Shown here: piece by piece, positions 1 through 5,583 of the stretch | How positions within the stretch are numbered: the first letter of the stretch is position 1 | How the letters are laid out: every line of letters starts with the position of its first letter | DNA from: Bacteroidales bacterium | GTDB lineage: Bacteria > Bacteroidota > Bacteroidia > Bacteroidales > DTU049 | Direction: 5' to 3' | DNA length: 5,599 bases | Assembly: GCA_030017935.1 (NCBI GenBank) | Contig: JASEGF010000146.1 | Location: 1-5,599, forward strand | Program-made: the position numbers and the translations under genes | The notes under the pieces: model-generated | Told to the model about the DNA's origin: nothing | The model's input: only the letters and a program-made list of their open reading frames with translations | The model's database searches: none

Positions 1-11
1 AATTTTATTAC

Positions 12-42
12 TAAAAAAGCTCTCATTGTGAGAGCTTTTTTA
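12..42 (+). terminator. Strong intrinsic terminator of an upstream gene
   Basis: A perfect 14-bp stem (12-25 with 29-42) closes on a 3-nt loop (TTG, 26-28). The core is GCTCTCA/TGAGAGC, flanked by six A on the left and six T on the right, and the T-rich run continues to position 48. This is a classic intrinsic terminator on the plus strand. Because the A-tract mirrors the T-tract it could also act on the minus strand. The gene it ends must lie left of the window, since no coding region precedes it here. It isolates the downstream NYN gene from read-through. Confidence 0.85.
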
Positions 43-195
43 TTTTTTGTATACTCATTAAGAATTTTTAACAAAAAACTATAGTTTATAGATATTCTTA
101 TTTTATTAAAATAATGTTATTTTTAAAATAAATTATGATAAAATAAAAATAATTTAAAAAAATAAATTACTTTTGCAAGTTAAAAAAAAATAATT
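43..195. other. AT-rich intergenic region before the NYN gene
   Basis: This stretch is almost pure A/T and has no credible open reading frame. It contains small chance-level inverted repeats, such as CTATA-GTT-TATAG at 80-92 and several TTATTTTA-like palindromic runs at 98-130. The only element I would interpret is the promoter-like box at 168-175. Such composition is ordinary for intergenic DNA in AT-rich Bacteroidota. Confidence 0.5.
168..175 (+). promoter_or_regulatory. Bacteroidota-type -7 promoter element for the NYN gene
   Basis: TACTTTTG matches the Bacteroidota -7 consensus TAnnTTTG exactly and is followed by CAA. It lies 20 nt before the ATG at 196, so transcription would start near 180 with a leader of about 15 nt. 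No TTG-type -33 element is evident at the usual distance. No Shine-Dalgarno sequence precedes the ATG, only an A-rich run, which fits Bacteroidota initiation. In such AT-rich DNA an exact match can occur by chance. Confidence 0.5.
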
Positions 196-1149
196 ATGAA
201 AGAAAATTTGATAAGATTAGGAATTTTTTATGATGGTAATTATTTATTACATGTTAGCAATTATTATAACTATTTTCATGAAAGGAAAAGTAGAATCAGT
301 TTGCATGGTCTACATAAATACATCAAATACTATGTATCGAGTATAGAAGATATAGATACTAGATATGTAACTATTACTGAGAGTCATTATTTCAAGTCTA
401 GACTAAGTGTAAAAGAAGTTGGTAATAAACAAAATCAATTATTCTTTGATAGACTTTTTGATGATGTTTTAATGATGGAGAATGTAGTAGCTCATTATCA
501 TCCAGTGAGGAATATCCAGGGAATAAAAATGGAAAAAGAAATAGGGATGAATCTGGCACTACATGCATATGAGATTGCGAGTAATAAAAAAATAGACTTA
601 TTAGTTTTAGTAGCATGTGATGGAGATTATGTATCATTGATCAAAAAGATTAATGGGTTGGGAATAAAAGTATTATTGGTATCATGGGATTTCGAATATA
701 CTGATGATCAAAATTATTTGAGAATGACTAAAACATCACAAGATCTAATAGAAGAAACAACATATCATTTAGCTTTGAATGATATAATAGATGATCCAGC
801 AAATAAAGGTAATTCATTTGTAGAAGGCTTATTTGTTTCTAAATTAGATCGCAGATATGATATCCCTCAATATTTTGATGAGATAGGCAATGAAGATTTA
901 TCAACATTAGAAAGTGATAATCAAATACACGAAAGCTCAATATTATCTCTTAAAAATGGTTATGGATTTATAAAATATCCACCTAATAATTTATTTTTTC
1001 ACTATCAATCGGTACAAGATGCTGATTTCAATGAATTACAAATAGGTGATGAGGTACTCTTCGAAATTGCCAAAAAAGATAATGGTGAAGAGCTTGCCAT
1101 TAATGTAAGACCTAAAAAAACTAATTTAATTGAAAATTTAGAATTTTAA
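196..1149 (+). CDS. NYN-domain (LabA/DUF88-like) protein with C-terminal cold-shock-like domain
   Basis: A 317-residue protein of two recognisable parts. Residues about 5-190 resemble the NYN domain, a PIN-like nuclease fold thought to act on RNA. The strand-1 motif FYDGNY holds D13. The segment VLVACDGDYVSLI holds D142 and D144. The stretches SWDFEYTDD (163-171) and TSQDLIEE (180-187) are, from memory, conserved in Bacteroidota members. After an acidic linker, residues about 248-306 look like a cold-shock OB fold, with RNP1-like KNGYGFI (253-259) and RNP2-like LFFHY (266-270). A role in RNA binding or processing is inferred; the substrate is unknown. One oddity is that the usual KGxD motif reads KEIG (114-117), so one active-site Asp appears to be Gly117, and a conserved acidic position nearby is His123. 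The protein may therefore bind RNA without cleaving it. The ATG at 196 sits 20 nt after a promoter-like box. The gene appears monocistronic and converges on the mutL operon. Confidence 0.85.
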   Translation: MKENLIRLGIFYDGNYLLHVSNYYNYFHERKSRISLHGLHKYIKYYVSSIEDIDTRYVTITESHYFKSRLSVKEVGNKQNQLFFDRLFDDVLMMENVVAHYHPVRNIQGIKMEKEIGMNLALHAYEIASNKKIDLLVLVACDGDYVSLIKKINGLGIKVLLVSWDFEYTDDQNYLRMTKTSQDLIEETTYHLALNDIIDDPANKGNSFVEGLFVSKLDRRYDIPQYFDEIGNEDLSTLESDNQIHESSILSLKNGYGFIKYPPNNLFFHYQSVQDADFNELQIGDEVLFEIAKKDNGEELAINVRPKKTNLIENLEF

Positions 1150-1166
1150 AAAATTTAGAATTTTTT
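1133..1166 (+). repeat. 17-bp tandem duplication spanning the NYN stop codon
   Basis: Positions 1133-1149 and 1150-1166 are two adjacent copies of a 17-bp unit whose first 15 bases (AAAATTTAGAATTTT) are identical; only the last two bases differ (AA versus TT). The first copy encodes the last codons and the TAA stop, and the second is untranslated. Each copy is itself an inverted repeat (AAAATT-TAG-AATTTT). Replication slippage is the simplest origin. Confidence 0.85.
1148..1166. terminator. Weak bidirectional AT hairpin between convergent genes
   Basis: An 8-bp stem made only of A and T (AAAAAATT at 1148-1155 with AATTTTTT at 1159-1166) encloses a TAG loop and is followed by two more T. It starts at the stop codon of the plus-strand NYN gene and lies 60 nt beyond the stop of the minus-strand thioesterase gene, so it could serve both. 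An all-AT stem is a poor terminator, and the rest of the gap (1167-1226) shows no better hairpin. The call is tentative. Confidence 0.35.
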
Positions 1167-1226
1167 TTAATCTAGACTTTCATTTGTCAGTAAGTGCAAA
1201 CATAAGTATTTTTGATAGATTTAAGT

Positions 1227-1691
1227 TCATTGACGGTAATGAGTCTCATCTACATTATACACCTCTTTGCTTGTTTTTTTGTCAAACAAAAAATATTTAG
1301 ACATAGCACTGGCTTTGATTTCGCCATTTTGGATGATTTTAGATTCTATAAAAGCAATATTTTTTTTATATTCAATTAATTTCCCTTGAATGTAGATTTT
1401 TTCATTAGTTGAGATTTTTTTATGATATCTGACGTTTAGCTCTACAGTCATACCTGCTCTGCCAATTTTAGATACTATCACCCAGCTGCCAACCTCGTCT
1501 AATAATGTGGCTACTATTCCGCCATGGAGTACTCCGTGCCAGCCTTCATAATTTTTGTTTGCTATCCATTCTGTCTCTATATAGTCACCGTAATCGTAAA
1601 ATTCTAAATGCAATCCGACAGGATTTCTATCAGAGCATCCAAAGCAGAAATCGTCTTGCTGATTCAAAGATACCTTTTCTATTTTTTTCAT
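1227..1691 (-). CDS. PaaI-type hot-dog fold acyl-CoA thioesterase
   Basis: A 154-residue soluble protein of the hot-dog (4HBT/PaaI) superfamily, whose members hydrolyse acyl-CoA or related thioesters. The key segment is GWHGVLHGGIVATLLDEVGSW (50-70). HGG at 56-58 opens the central helix, and D65/E66 occupy the place of the catalytic acid in this branch. The C-terminal half (about 80-140) reads as the following beta strands (VELNVRYHKKI, IYIQGKLIEY, IAFIESKII). The N-terminus carries FCFGCSDRNPVGLHLEF with C16 and C19, a pattern I recall from many PaaI-like proteins; its function is unclear. The substrate cannot be predicted. The ATG at 1691 overlaps the TGA of the upstream rhomboid-like gene by 4 nt (ATGA), which fixes the start and suggests translational coupling. 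This is the last gene of the minus-strand operon, and its link to mismatch repair or membrane proteolysis is not obvious. Confidence 0.88.
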   Translation of the reverse strand: MKKIEKVSLNQQDDFCFGCSDRNPVGLHLEFYDYGDYIETEWIANKNYEGWHGVLHGGIVATLLDEVGSWVIVSKIGRAGMTVELNVRYHKKISTNEKIYIQGKLIEYKKNIAFIESKIIQNGEIKASAMSKYFLFDKKTSKEVYNVDETHYRQ

Positions 1692-2431
1692 TTCATAAAT
1701 TTTTTTGCATATTCATCGATGAAATCTTTTTCTTCTTTTGATAAAGAGCTTTCACCTTCTTTTTTTATTTTTTCTAAAATTCTATTAATTTCATTTTCTA
1801 TTTCTTTTCTCTTATCGTAATAGTCATAGTCATTGATTGGAGGTTTCTCATGTAGAATGTTTTTTTTAAGAGAAATTCTTTTTGATAATTGAGTAGTTAT
1901 AAATCCTAATATTGCTGATATAATAGATATTACTATTGCACTCAAAAGCAGATCCATATTAGTAAATAATATTATTATAATGTATAACAATAAAAATATG
2001 TTCGAAAAAGTTCCTAGATTAATCTTCCTATTTTTATATCGCAAATAAATGCCATTATTAGAGATGATAGCCCATGATAATATTGCACAACTAAATAATG
2101 TTAGCCCACCCCAATTATTTAGATTAAATGACCATTGTATAGCTGCGAAACCGCCGCCAAAGCTTGCTAAAAGCCACAAGATTATAAATTCCCACCATTT
2201 AATATTTGTCAATAAATATTTAGCACTAATATATAATATTAAAAAATTCAAAACTAATTCCCATAAATATATGTGAATAAAAGGGTGTAATAGTAATGTA
2301 AAAAAAATATTATTTGTGTTAGGTAATAAAAATGTAGTAAAGGTATCTGGGAATATTACTAATAATATAGACAATATTATTGAAATAAATAAAATGCTAT
2401 AAATAGTTATTCTTTTCCAAGACAGATGCAT
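1688..2431 (-). CDS. Rhomboid-family membrane protein lacking catalytic residues
   Basis: A 247-residue membrane protein with about six hydrophobic segments (roughly 9-27, 43-67, 80-100, 108-125, 142-158, 161-180) and a charged cytoplasmic tail. Homology to rhomboids rests on the second segment: residues 53-67 follow the family pattern HxxxxHxxxN with H53 and N62, but the second His is Glu58. The tail (about 208-243, IENEINRILEKIKKEG...LSKEEKDFI) resembles the helical C-terminal extension of Bacteroidota rhomboids (DUF6576-like). The catalytic GxS motif expected in segment 4 is replaced by GGLTLF (108-113), and segment 6 has no His where AHLGG normally lies. It is therefore most likely a pseudo-protease, perhaps a partner or regulator of the active rhomboid encoded just upstream. 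The frame is intact, which argues against a simple pseudogene. The start at 2431 is 17 nt after the upstream stop, with no Shine-Dalgarno sequence. The stop overlaps the thioesterase start by 4 nt. Confidence 0.78.
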   Translation of the reverse strand: MHLSWKRITIYSILFISIILSILLVIFPDTFTTFLLPNTNNIFFTLLLHPFIHIYLWELVLNFLILYISAKYLLTNIKWWEFIILWLLASFGGGFAAIQWSFNLNNWGGLTLFSCAILSWAIISNNGIYLRYKNRKINLGTFSNIFLLLYIIIILFTNMDLLLSAIVISIISAILGFITTQLSKRISLKKNILHEKPPINDYDYYDKRKEIENEINRILEKIKKEGESSLSKEEKDFIDEYAKKFMK

Positions 2432-2448
2432 AGTAAAAAAATAATTTT

Positions 2449-3270
2449 TTAATAATAAAATTTATATGGTTTAAAGCGATAGCCCCAGATGAGCATTAGA
2501 ATAAATGCGAATAACATACCTCCTAAATGAGCGAAATGAGCTATGCCACCGTGTGGCTGATAAACACCAGCAAAAAATTCAAAAGCACCATAAATAATGA
2601 CAAAAACAATAGCTCTCACTGGTAAAAGTCCATAAATAAATACTGGGACATTAGGAAACATAAGTCCAAATGCAAGTAGAATACCAAAAATAGCTCCTGA
2701 TGCTCCTACCATTGGCACATTCATCATCATTGCTAATAAGCTATTCAAAGAATTAACTGTAAGTGGAGCTACGGAATCCCAATTACTTAGTAATTCATTA
2801 ACCTTATTAGGATCATAAATGTTAGCGAAATATTTATCTAAAATTGCAATGAAATCTTGTTGATTTAAAGTTTGAGAATATAGTGTAATAGCTTTTTGAA
2901 TATTAGTAAATTCTATATAATTAACTCCTAACTGAATTAAGGAAGCTCCTAATCCAGTAATAAAGTAAAAAATTAAAAATTTCTTTGCCCCCCATACGTT
3001 TTCTAGCATATATCCAAACATCCATAGAGCAAACATATTAGTAAATAAATGCATAAAACTGCCATGCATAAACATATAAGTTATAAACTGATACCATCTA
3101 AAATATGGGGATGCTGGATAGTGTAAACCAAGCATATTTATTAAATCTATTCCTCTATTTGTAAAAACTATTGTAGCTAGATAAAAAATTACATTTATGA
3201 TAAGTAAATTTTTAACAACAGGTGGAAATAAAGAGAAACTTGATGGTCCGAAAAGTCTATTATTATTCAT
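2449..3270 (-). CDS. Rhomboid family intramembrane serine protease
   Basis: A 273-residue integral membrane protease that would cleave transmembrane segments of client proteins in the inner membrane. The catalytic dyad is visible: S191 in GASGAIFG (189-196) and H248 in HFAHLGGM (245-252). The oxyanion-site residues H74 and N78 lie in HGSFMHLFTNMFALW (69-83), and RW at 58-59 matches the loop-1 motif region. Six membrane segments fall near 19-38, 62-86, 97-116, 180-204, 207-235 and 245-264. An extra loop of about 60 residues (118-175) between segments 3 and 4 is, to my recollection, common in Bacteroidota members. The physiological substrate is unknown. The ATG at 3270 overlaps the end of mutL by 8 nt, so translation is probably coupled. 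The next gene encodes a rhomboid homologue without catalytic residues, and the pair likely arose by an old duplication. Confidence 0.93.
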   Translation of the reverse strand: MNNNRLFGPSSFSLFPPVVKNLLIINVIFYLATIVFTNRGIDLINMLGLHYPASPYFRWYQFITYMFMHGSFMHLFTNMFALWMFGYMLENVWGAKKFLIFYFITGLGASLIQLGVNYIEFTNIQKAITLYSQTLNQQDFIAILDKYFANIYDPNKVNELLSNWDSVAPLTVNSLNSLLAMMMNVPMVGASGAIFGILLAFGLMFPNVPVFIYGLLPVRAIVFVIIYGAFEFFAGVYQPHGGIAHFAHLGGMLFAFILMLIWGYRFKPYKFYY

Positions 3271-5041
3271 AAGATTGAATTAATTGTAATAAATTATTTA
3301 ACGACAAAATTATAAAATTATTTTTACCTCCTATTCCTTTTTGCGGATCTGGTAATGAAAATAATTCAGATAATATATTATTTATAGAGTCTGGCGTCAA
3401 TGTCATTAATTGTTTTTTAGCACCATGCAAAGCTAAACTAATGTATAGTTTATTAATGTTTATGGCAGCTCCGGTTTCAGGCAATTCTAATATTTGATAT
3501 ACAAAATCTTCGATATCTTCTTCTTTGATGTATCCATGTGCAGGTATGCCTACAGCTTGGAACTGATTGTTAGAAATTTTTTCAAATTTGAATCCTAAAC
3601 TTTCTAAGGTTGATTGTACAGATAAAAATGTTCCTAAAAATTTAGAATCTATCGTTATTATAATAGGGAATAAAACTTGTTGAGATTCAGAATTTATATT
3701 ATTTCTATTTTTTGATAATTGTTCGAAAATTAATCTTGCTAAAATCGCTTCAATATCACCTACCAAGATGCCATCTTTCATTTTAGTTATTAATATTCTA
3801 TTATCAATTACTTGAAATTCTAAATTATCATAGTGTATTTTAGAGTCGTTTTCTATTAAAGAAATTTCATTAAAAAGATCTTTGTAGTTTTCATTGATTA
3901 TATCTCGTTGAGTATTGATTTTTTGATTAAAAAGTTGAGTAGTATCTGTTAGAGGATGCTTGGGGAAATTATAATTGCTTTTAGAGGAATTAATAGAAAA
4001 GATGTGAGTAGGTATAGCATCGAAATCTATGTCTGGCATTAGTCCACTAATTCCGAGAGCTTTTTTAGCTAAACTATTCAAAGTAGCAGCGATCAAATGT
4101 TCATCTTGAAATTTAATTTCAATTTTGCTGGGATGAACGTTTACATCTAATTTATGAGGAGGCAACGTAATAAAAAAGACATATGCAGGGAAAGTTTCTT
4201 TATCAATTAAGCCTTCATAAGCTTTCATAATCATTTGATGAAAATAAGGGCTGCGAAAATATCTACCATTAGCATAAAAATATTGATTGCCACGATTCTT
4301 TTTGGCTGCAGTAGGATTAGAGATGAAACCTTTTATTGTAGCAAATTGGAACTCTTCTTCAATATATAAAAGTTTAGAATCATATTGTTTACCAAAGATT
4401 TCAATTATGCGTTGCTTAAGGTTAGTAGGTAGCAATTTTATTTTTAATTCATTATTATCTGTTAAAGAGAAAGTTATATTGTTATTGGGAATGGCAATGC
4501 GATAGAATTCTTCCCAAATATTTTTCATTTCTACATTGTCAGATTTTAAAAAATTACGTCTAGCAGGTACAGAATAGAATAAATCTTTTACTAAAATATT
4601 AGTTCCTTTGGGACAAGCAGCTGGTTCTATTTTTAATATTTTACTATTTTCTACCAATGCGTGCGAGCCAATTTCTCGATCTTCTGGACGAGTGAACATC
4701 TCTACACGTGAGACAGCTGCTATAGATGCCAAAGCTTCTCCGCGAAATCCGTAAGAATATAAGTCATAAATATCATTAATATCATAAATTTTAGATGTAG
4801 CATGTCGCTCAAAGGCTAAAGATACATCCTCTGGATATATTCCTTGTCCATCATCTATCACTTGAATTAGTGATTTGCCAGCATTTTGAATAACAATATC
4901 TATAGTGGTGGCTTGAGCATCAATAGCATTTTCTGTCAATTCTTTGACAACAGATGCTGGTTTTTGTACTACCTCACCAGCAGCTATTTGATTGATTATT
5001 TGCTCTTTTAGAATTATTATACCACGTTTAGTGTTATTCAT
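3263..5041 (-). CDS. mutL: DNA mismatch repair protein MutL
   Basis: A 592-residue MutL, the ATP-dependent matchmaker that links mismatch recognition by MutS to strand removal. The N-terminal GHKL ATPase is complete: KELTENAIDA (33-42, catalytic E34 and Mg-binding N38), DDGQG (63-67), GFRGEAL (98-104) and the GT...DLF..VPAR region (146-161). The second N-terminal subdomain ends with NVHPSKIEIKF (301-311), including the conserved Lys306. A low-complexity linker (about 335-400) leads to the C-terminal dimerisation domain (about 405-592), which keeps a clamp-binding-like QQVLFP (454-459). The endonuclease motif DQHxxxE(x4)E, normally intact in Bacteroidota MutL, is replaced by VGDIEAILARLIFE (427-440), and there is no Cys in the C-terminal domain. 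Nicking activity is thus probably absent. The start is well supported: the ATG at 5041 leaves only about five residues more than E. coli MutL before the conserved NQIAAGEV, and lies 20 nt after the upstream stop. Confidence 0.96.
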   Translation of the reverse strand: MNNTKRGIIILKEQIINQIAAGEVVQKPASVVKELTENAIDAQATTIDIVIQNAGKSLIQVIDDGQGIYPEDVSLAFERHATSKIYDINDIYDLYSYGFRGEALASIAAVSRVEMFTRPEDREIGSHALVENSKILKIEPAACPKGTNILVKDLFYSVPARRNFLKSDNVEMKNIWEEFYRIAIPNNNITFSLTDNNELKIKLLPTNLKQRIIEIFGKQYDSKLLYIEEEFQFATIKGFISNPTAAKKNRGNQYFYANGRYFRSPYFHQMIMKAYEGLIDKETFPAYVFFITLPPHKLDVNVHPSKIEIKFQDEHLIAATLNSLAKKALGISGLMPDIDFDAIPTHIFSINSSKSNYNFPKHPLTDTTQLFNQKINTQRDIINENYKDLFNEISLIENDSKIHYDNLEFQVIDNRILITKMKDGILVGDIEAILARLIFEQLSKNRNNINSESQQVLFPIIITIDSKFLGTFLSVQSTLESLGFKFEKISNNQFQAVGIPAHGYIKEEDIEDFVYQILELPETGAAININKLYISLALHGAKKQLMTLTPDSINNILSELFSLPDPQKGIGGKNNFIILSLNNLLQLIQSYE

Positions 5042-5061
5042 TTGAATATTTTAATTTTTCT

Positions 5062-5298
5062 TTACGAAAATATGAATAATAAAAGTAGGATTAATATTAT
5101 GACAATAGTCAGTAGTCTCATATTAGATTTTTTTTTCTTATCTAGATTTTTTTTCCATTTAAAGTCTAGCTCTCTGCGTAATCTCTCTCTTTCGAATTGT
5201 TTTTTTTCTTCATCACTCCACTCTGGATTGACCTTATCAGTATATCTTGGTTTATATTCAAATTGTTTTGGTCTAGATGATGGGAATAAAATACTCAT
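5062..5298 (-). CDS. Small C-terminally anchored membrane protein preceding mutL
   Basis: A 78-residue protein of unknown function. The N-terminus is Pro/Arg/Tyr-rich (RPKQFEYKPRYTD, 9-21). Residues about 28-58 form a strongly charged, probably helical segment rich in Lys, Arg and Glu. Residues 61-77 are an almost pure Ile/Leu membrane segment at the extreme C-terminus. The Lys cluster before the membrane segment predicts a cytoplasmic N-terminus. From memory, Bacteroidota often have a small protein with a similar Pro-Arg-Tyr opening near mutL, so I take it as real and not a chance frame; the plus-strand frame over the same bases has no recognisable features. It is the first gene of the operon, 20 nt before mutL, and follows a promoter-like box. 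I do not know its function. Confidence 0.75.
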   Translation of the reverse strand: MSILFPSSRPKQFEYKPRYTDKVNPEWSDEEKKQFERERLRRELDFKWKKNLDKKKKSNMRLLTIVIILILLLLFIFS

Positions 5299-5307
5299 AT
5301 TTTTTCA

Positions 5308-5315
5308 CAAAATTA
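5308..5315 (-). promoter_or_regulatory. Candidate -7 promoter element of the mutL operon
   Basis: On the minus strand this reads TAATTTTG, an exact match to the Bacteroidota -7 consensus TAnnTTTG. It is 9 nt before the ATG at 5298, so the leader would be very short (about 5 nt). No clear TTG element is seen 17-23 nt further upstream. The very short leader makes the box at 5372-5379 a reasonable alternative. Confidence 0.35.
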
Positions 5316-5371
5316 CAAAAAATTTTTTTAAAGCATTCGGTGCATATTAACTATGGAAATAGATGAGCAGT

Positions 5372-5379
5372 CAAAAATA
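5372..5379 (-). promoter_or_regulatory. Alternative -7 promoter element of the mutL operon
   Basis: On the minus strand this reads TATTTTTG, again an exact TAnnTTTG match. It would give a leader of roughly 65-70 nt before the ATG at 5298, more usual than that from the nearer box. No well-placed -33 element is apparent; the nearest TTTG on this strand (5411-5414) is too far away. The choice between the two boxes cannot be made from sequence alone. Confidence 0.3.
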
Positions 5380-5446
5380 AGTATGTTTTAGAATAAATAT
5401 ATAAACTTGACAAAGAAACATTTGAGGAATATTTATAATTAAAAAA

Positions 5447-5509
5447 ATGAAGGAGAAAGAAGGGAAGAAAAGGTTGATAGGAGCTATTGGAAATAGCTCC
5501 TATCAATAG
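5447..5509 (+). CDS. Possible 20-codon ORF containing a hairpin
   Basis: An ATG at 5447 opens 20 codons ending in TAG at 5507-5509. The first nine codons are purine-rich and encode a basic start (MKEKEGKKR), while the last eleven are built from the two arms of the hairpin at 5474-5506. The stop directly follows the hairpin. There is no clear ribosome binding site; a TATAAT-like sequence lies at 5434-5439. It could be a leader peptide or small peptide, but a frame of this length can occur by chance. Confidence 0.15.
   Translation: MKEKEGKKRLIGAIGNSSYQ
5474..5506. terminator. Perfect 15-bp hairpin in the divergent intergenic region
   Basis: TTGATAGGAGCTATT (5474-5488) pairs perfectly with AATAGCTCCTATCAA (5492-5506) around the loop GGA, and a G-T pair at 5473/5507 could extend the stem. 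On the minus strand it is followed by CCTTTTCTTCCC, a broken T-rich run. On the plus strand it is followed by TAGT and then A-rich sequence, with T-runs only from 5517. It is terminator-like, but the flanking genes (mutL operon to the left, partial gene to the right) both point away from it. It may therefore end an unseen small transcript or act as an insulator or regulatory structure. The structure is certain as DNA; its role is not. Confidence 0.6.
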
Positions 5510-5558
5510 TAAAAAATATTTTTATGAAATATATATGATTTCTGAATATAAAATTTTT

Positions 5559-5566
5559 TATATTTG
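5559..5566 (+). promoter_or_regulatory. Candidate -7 promoter element of the right-edge gene
   Basis: TATATTTG matches TAnnTTTG exactly and is followed by CAA, as is the box before the NYN gene (168-175). It ends 17 nt before the ATG at 5584, giving a plausible leader of about 12 nt. The same order of elements (box, CAA, A-rich leader, AATT or AAATT just before ATG) at two separate genes strengthens both calls. Confidence 0.45.
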
Positions 5567-5583
5567 CAAAAAATATAAAAATT

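Larger units (their letters stand above)
5299..5583. other. Divergent intergenic region
   Basis: About 285 bases without a confident gene separate the minus-strand mutL operon from the plus-strand gene starting at 5584. It contains two candidate minus-strand promoter boxes (5308-5315 and 5372-5379), a purine-only run broken by a single T (5441-5473), the perfect hairpin at 5474-5506 and a plus-strand promoter box (5559-5566). A TTGACA (5407-5412) and a TATAAT (5434-5439) are present but 21 bp apart. I see no tRNA-like fold and no repeat array. Confidence 0.6.

Noticed and set aside
98..160. AT-rich inverted repeats suggesting a replication origin or regulatory structure
   Set aside because: The repeats are imperfect, made only of A and T, and lack any DnaA-box-like or GC-containing core, so they are expected from composition alone.
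398..637. Minus-strand open frame inside the NYN gene
   Set aside because: It lies wholly within a gene with clear domain motifs and has no motif of its own, so it is a chance antisense frame.
1505..1820. Two plus-strand open frames over the thioesterase and pseudo-rhomboid genes
   Set aside because: Both are antisense to genes with recognisable families and encode low-complexity Phe/Ser/Ile-rich peptides.
2049..2276. Plus-strand open frame of 75 codons within the pseudo-rhomboid gene
   Set aside because: It is antisense to a membrane-protein gene, with no family motif or start signal.
4287..4505. Plus-strand open frame of 72 codons within mutL
   Set aside because: It is antisense to the well-conserved MutL ATPase region, with no independent support.
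3263..5041. mutL as a pseudogene because of its degraded endonuclease motif
   Set aside because: The frame is open over 592 codons, all ATPase motifs are intact, and the C-terminal domain remains alignable with a clamp-binding-like motif. E. coli-type MutL also lacks this endonuclease motif and is functional.
5042..5350. A 102-codon plus-strand open frame overlapping the small membrane protein gene
   Set aside because: It has no recognisable domain, is rich in Phe, Leu and Ser as expected from the reverse complement of a Lys/Arg/Glu-rich gene, and overlaps the better-supported minus-strand frame that fits the operon.
5407..5439. A sigma70-like promoter, TTGACA (5407-5412) and TATAAT (5434-5439)
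   Set aside because: The spacer is 21 bp instead of about 17, and the inferred lineage uses a different promoter consensus. Both hexamers are easy to find in DNA this AT-rich.
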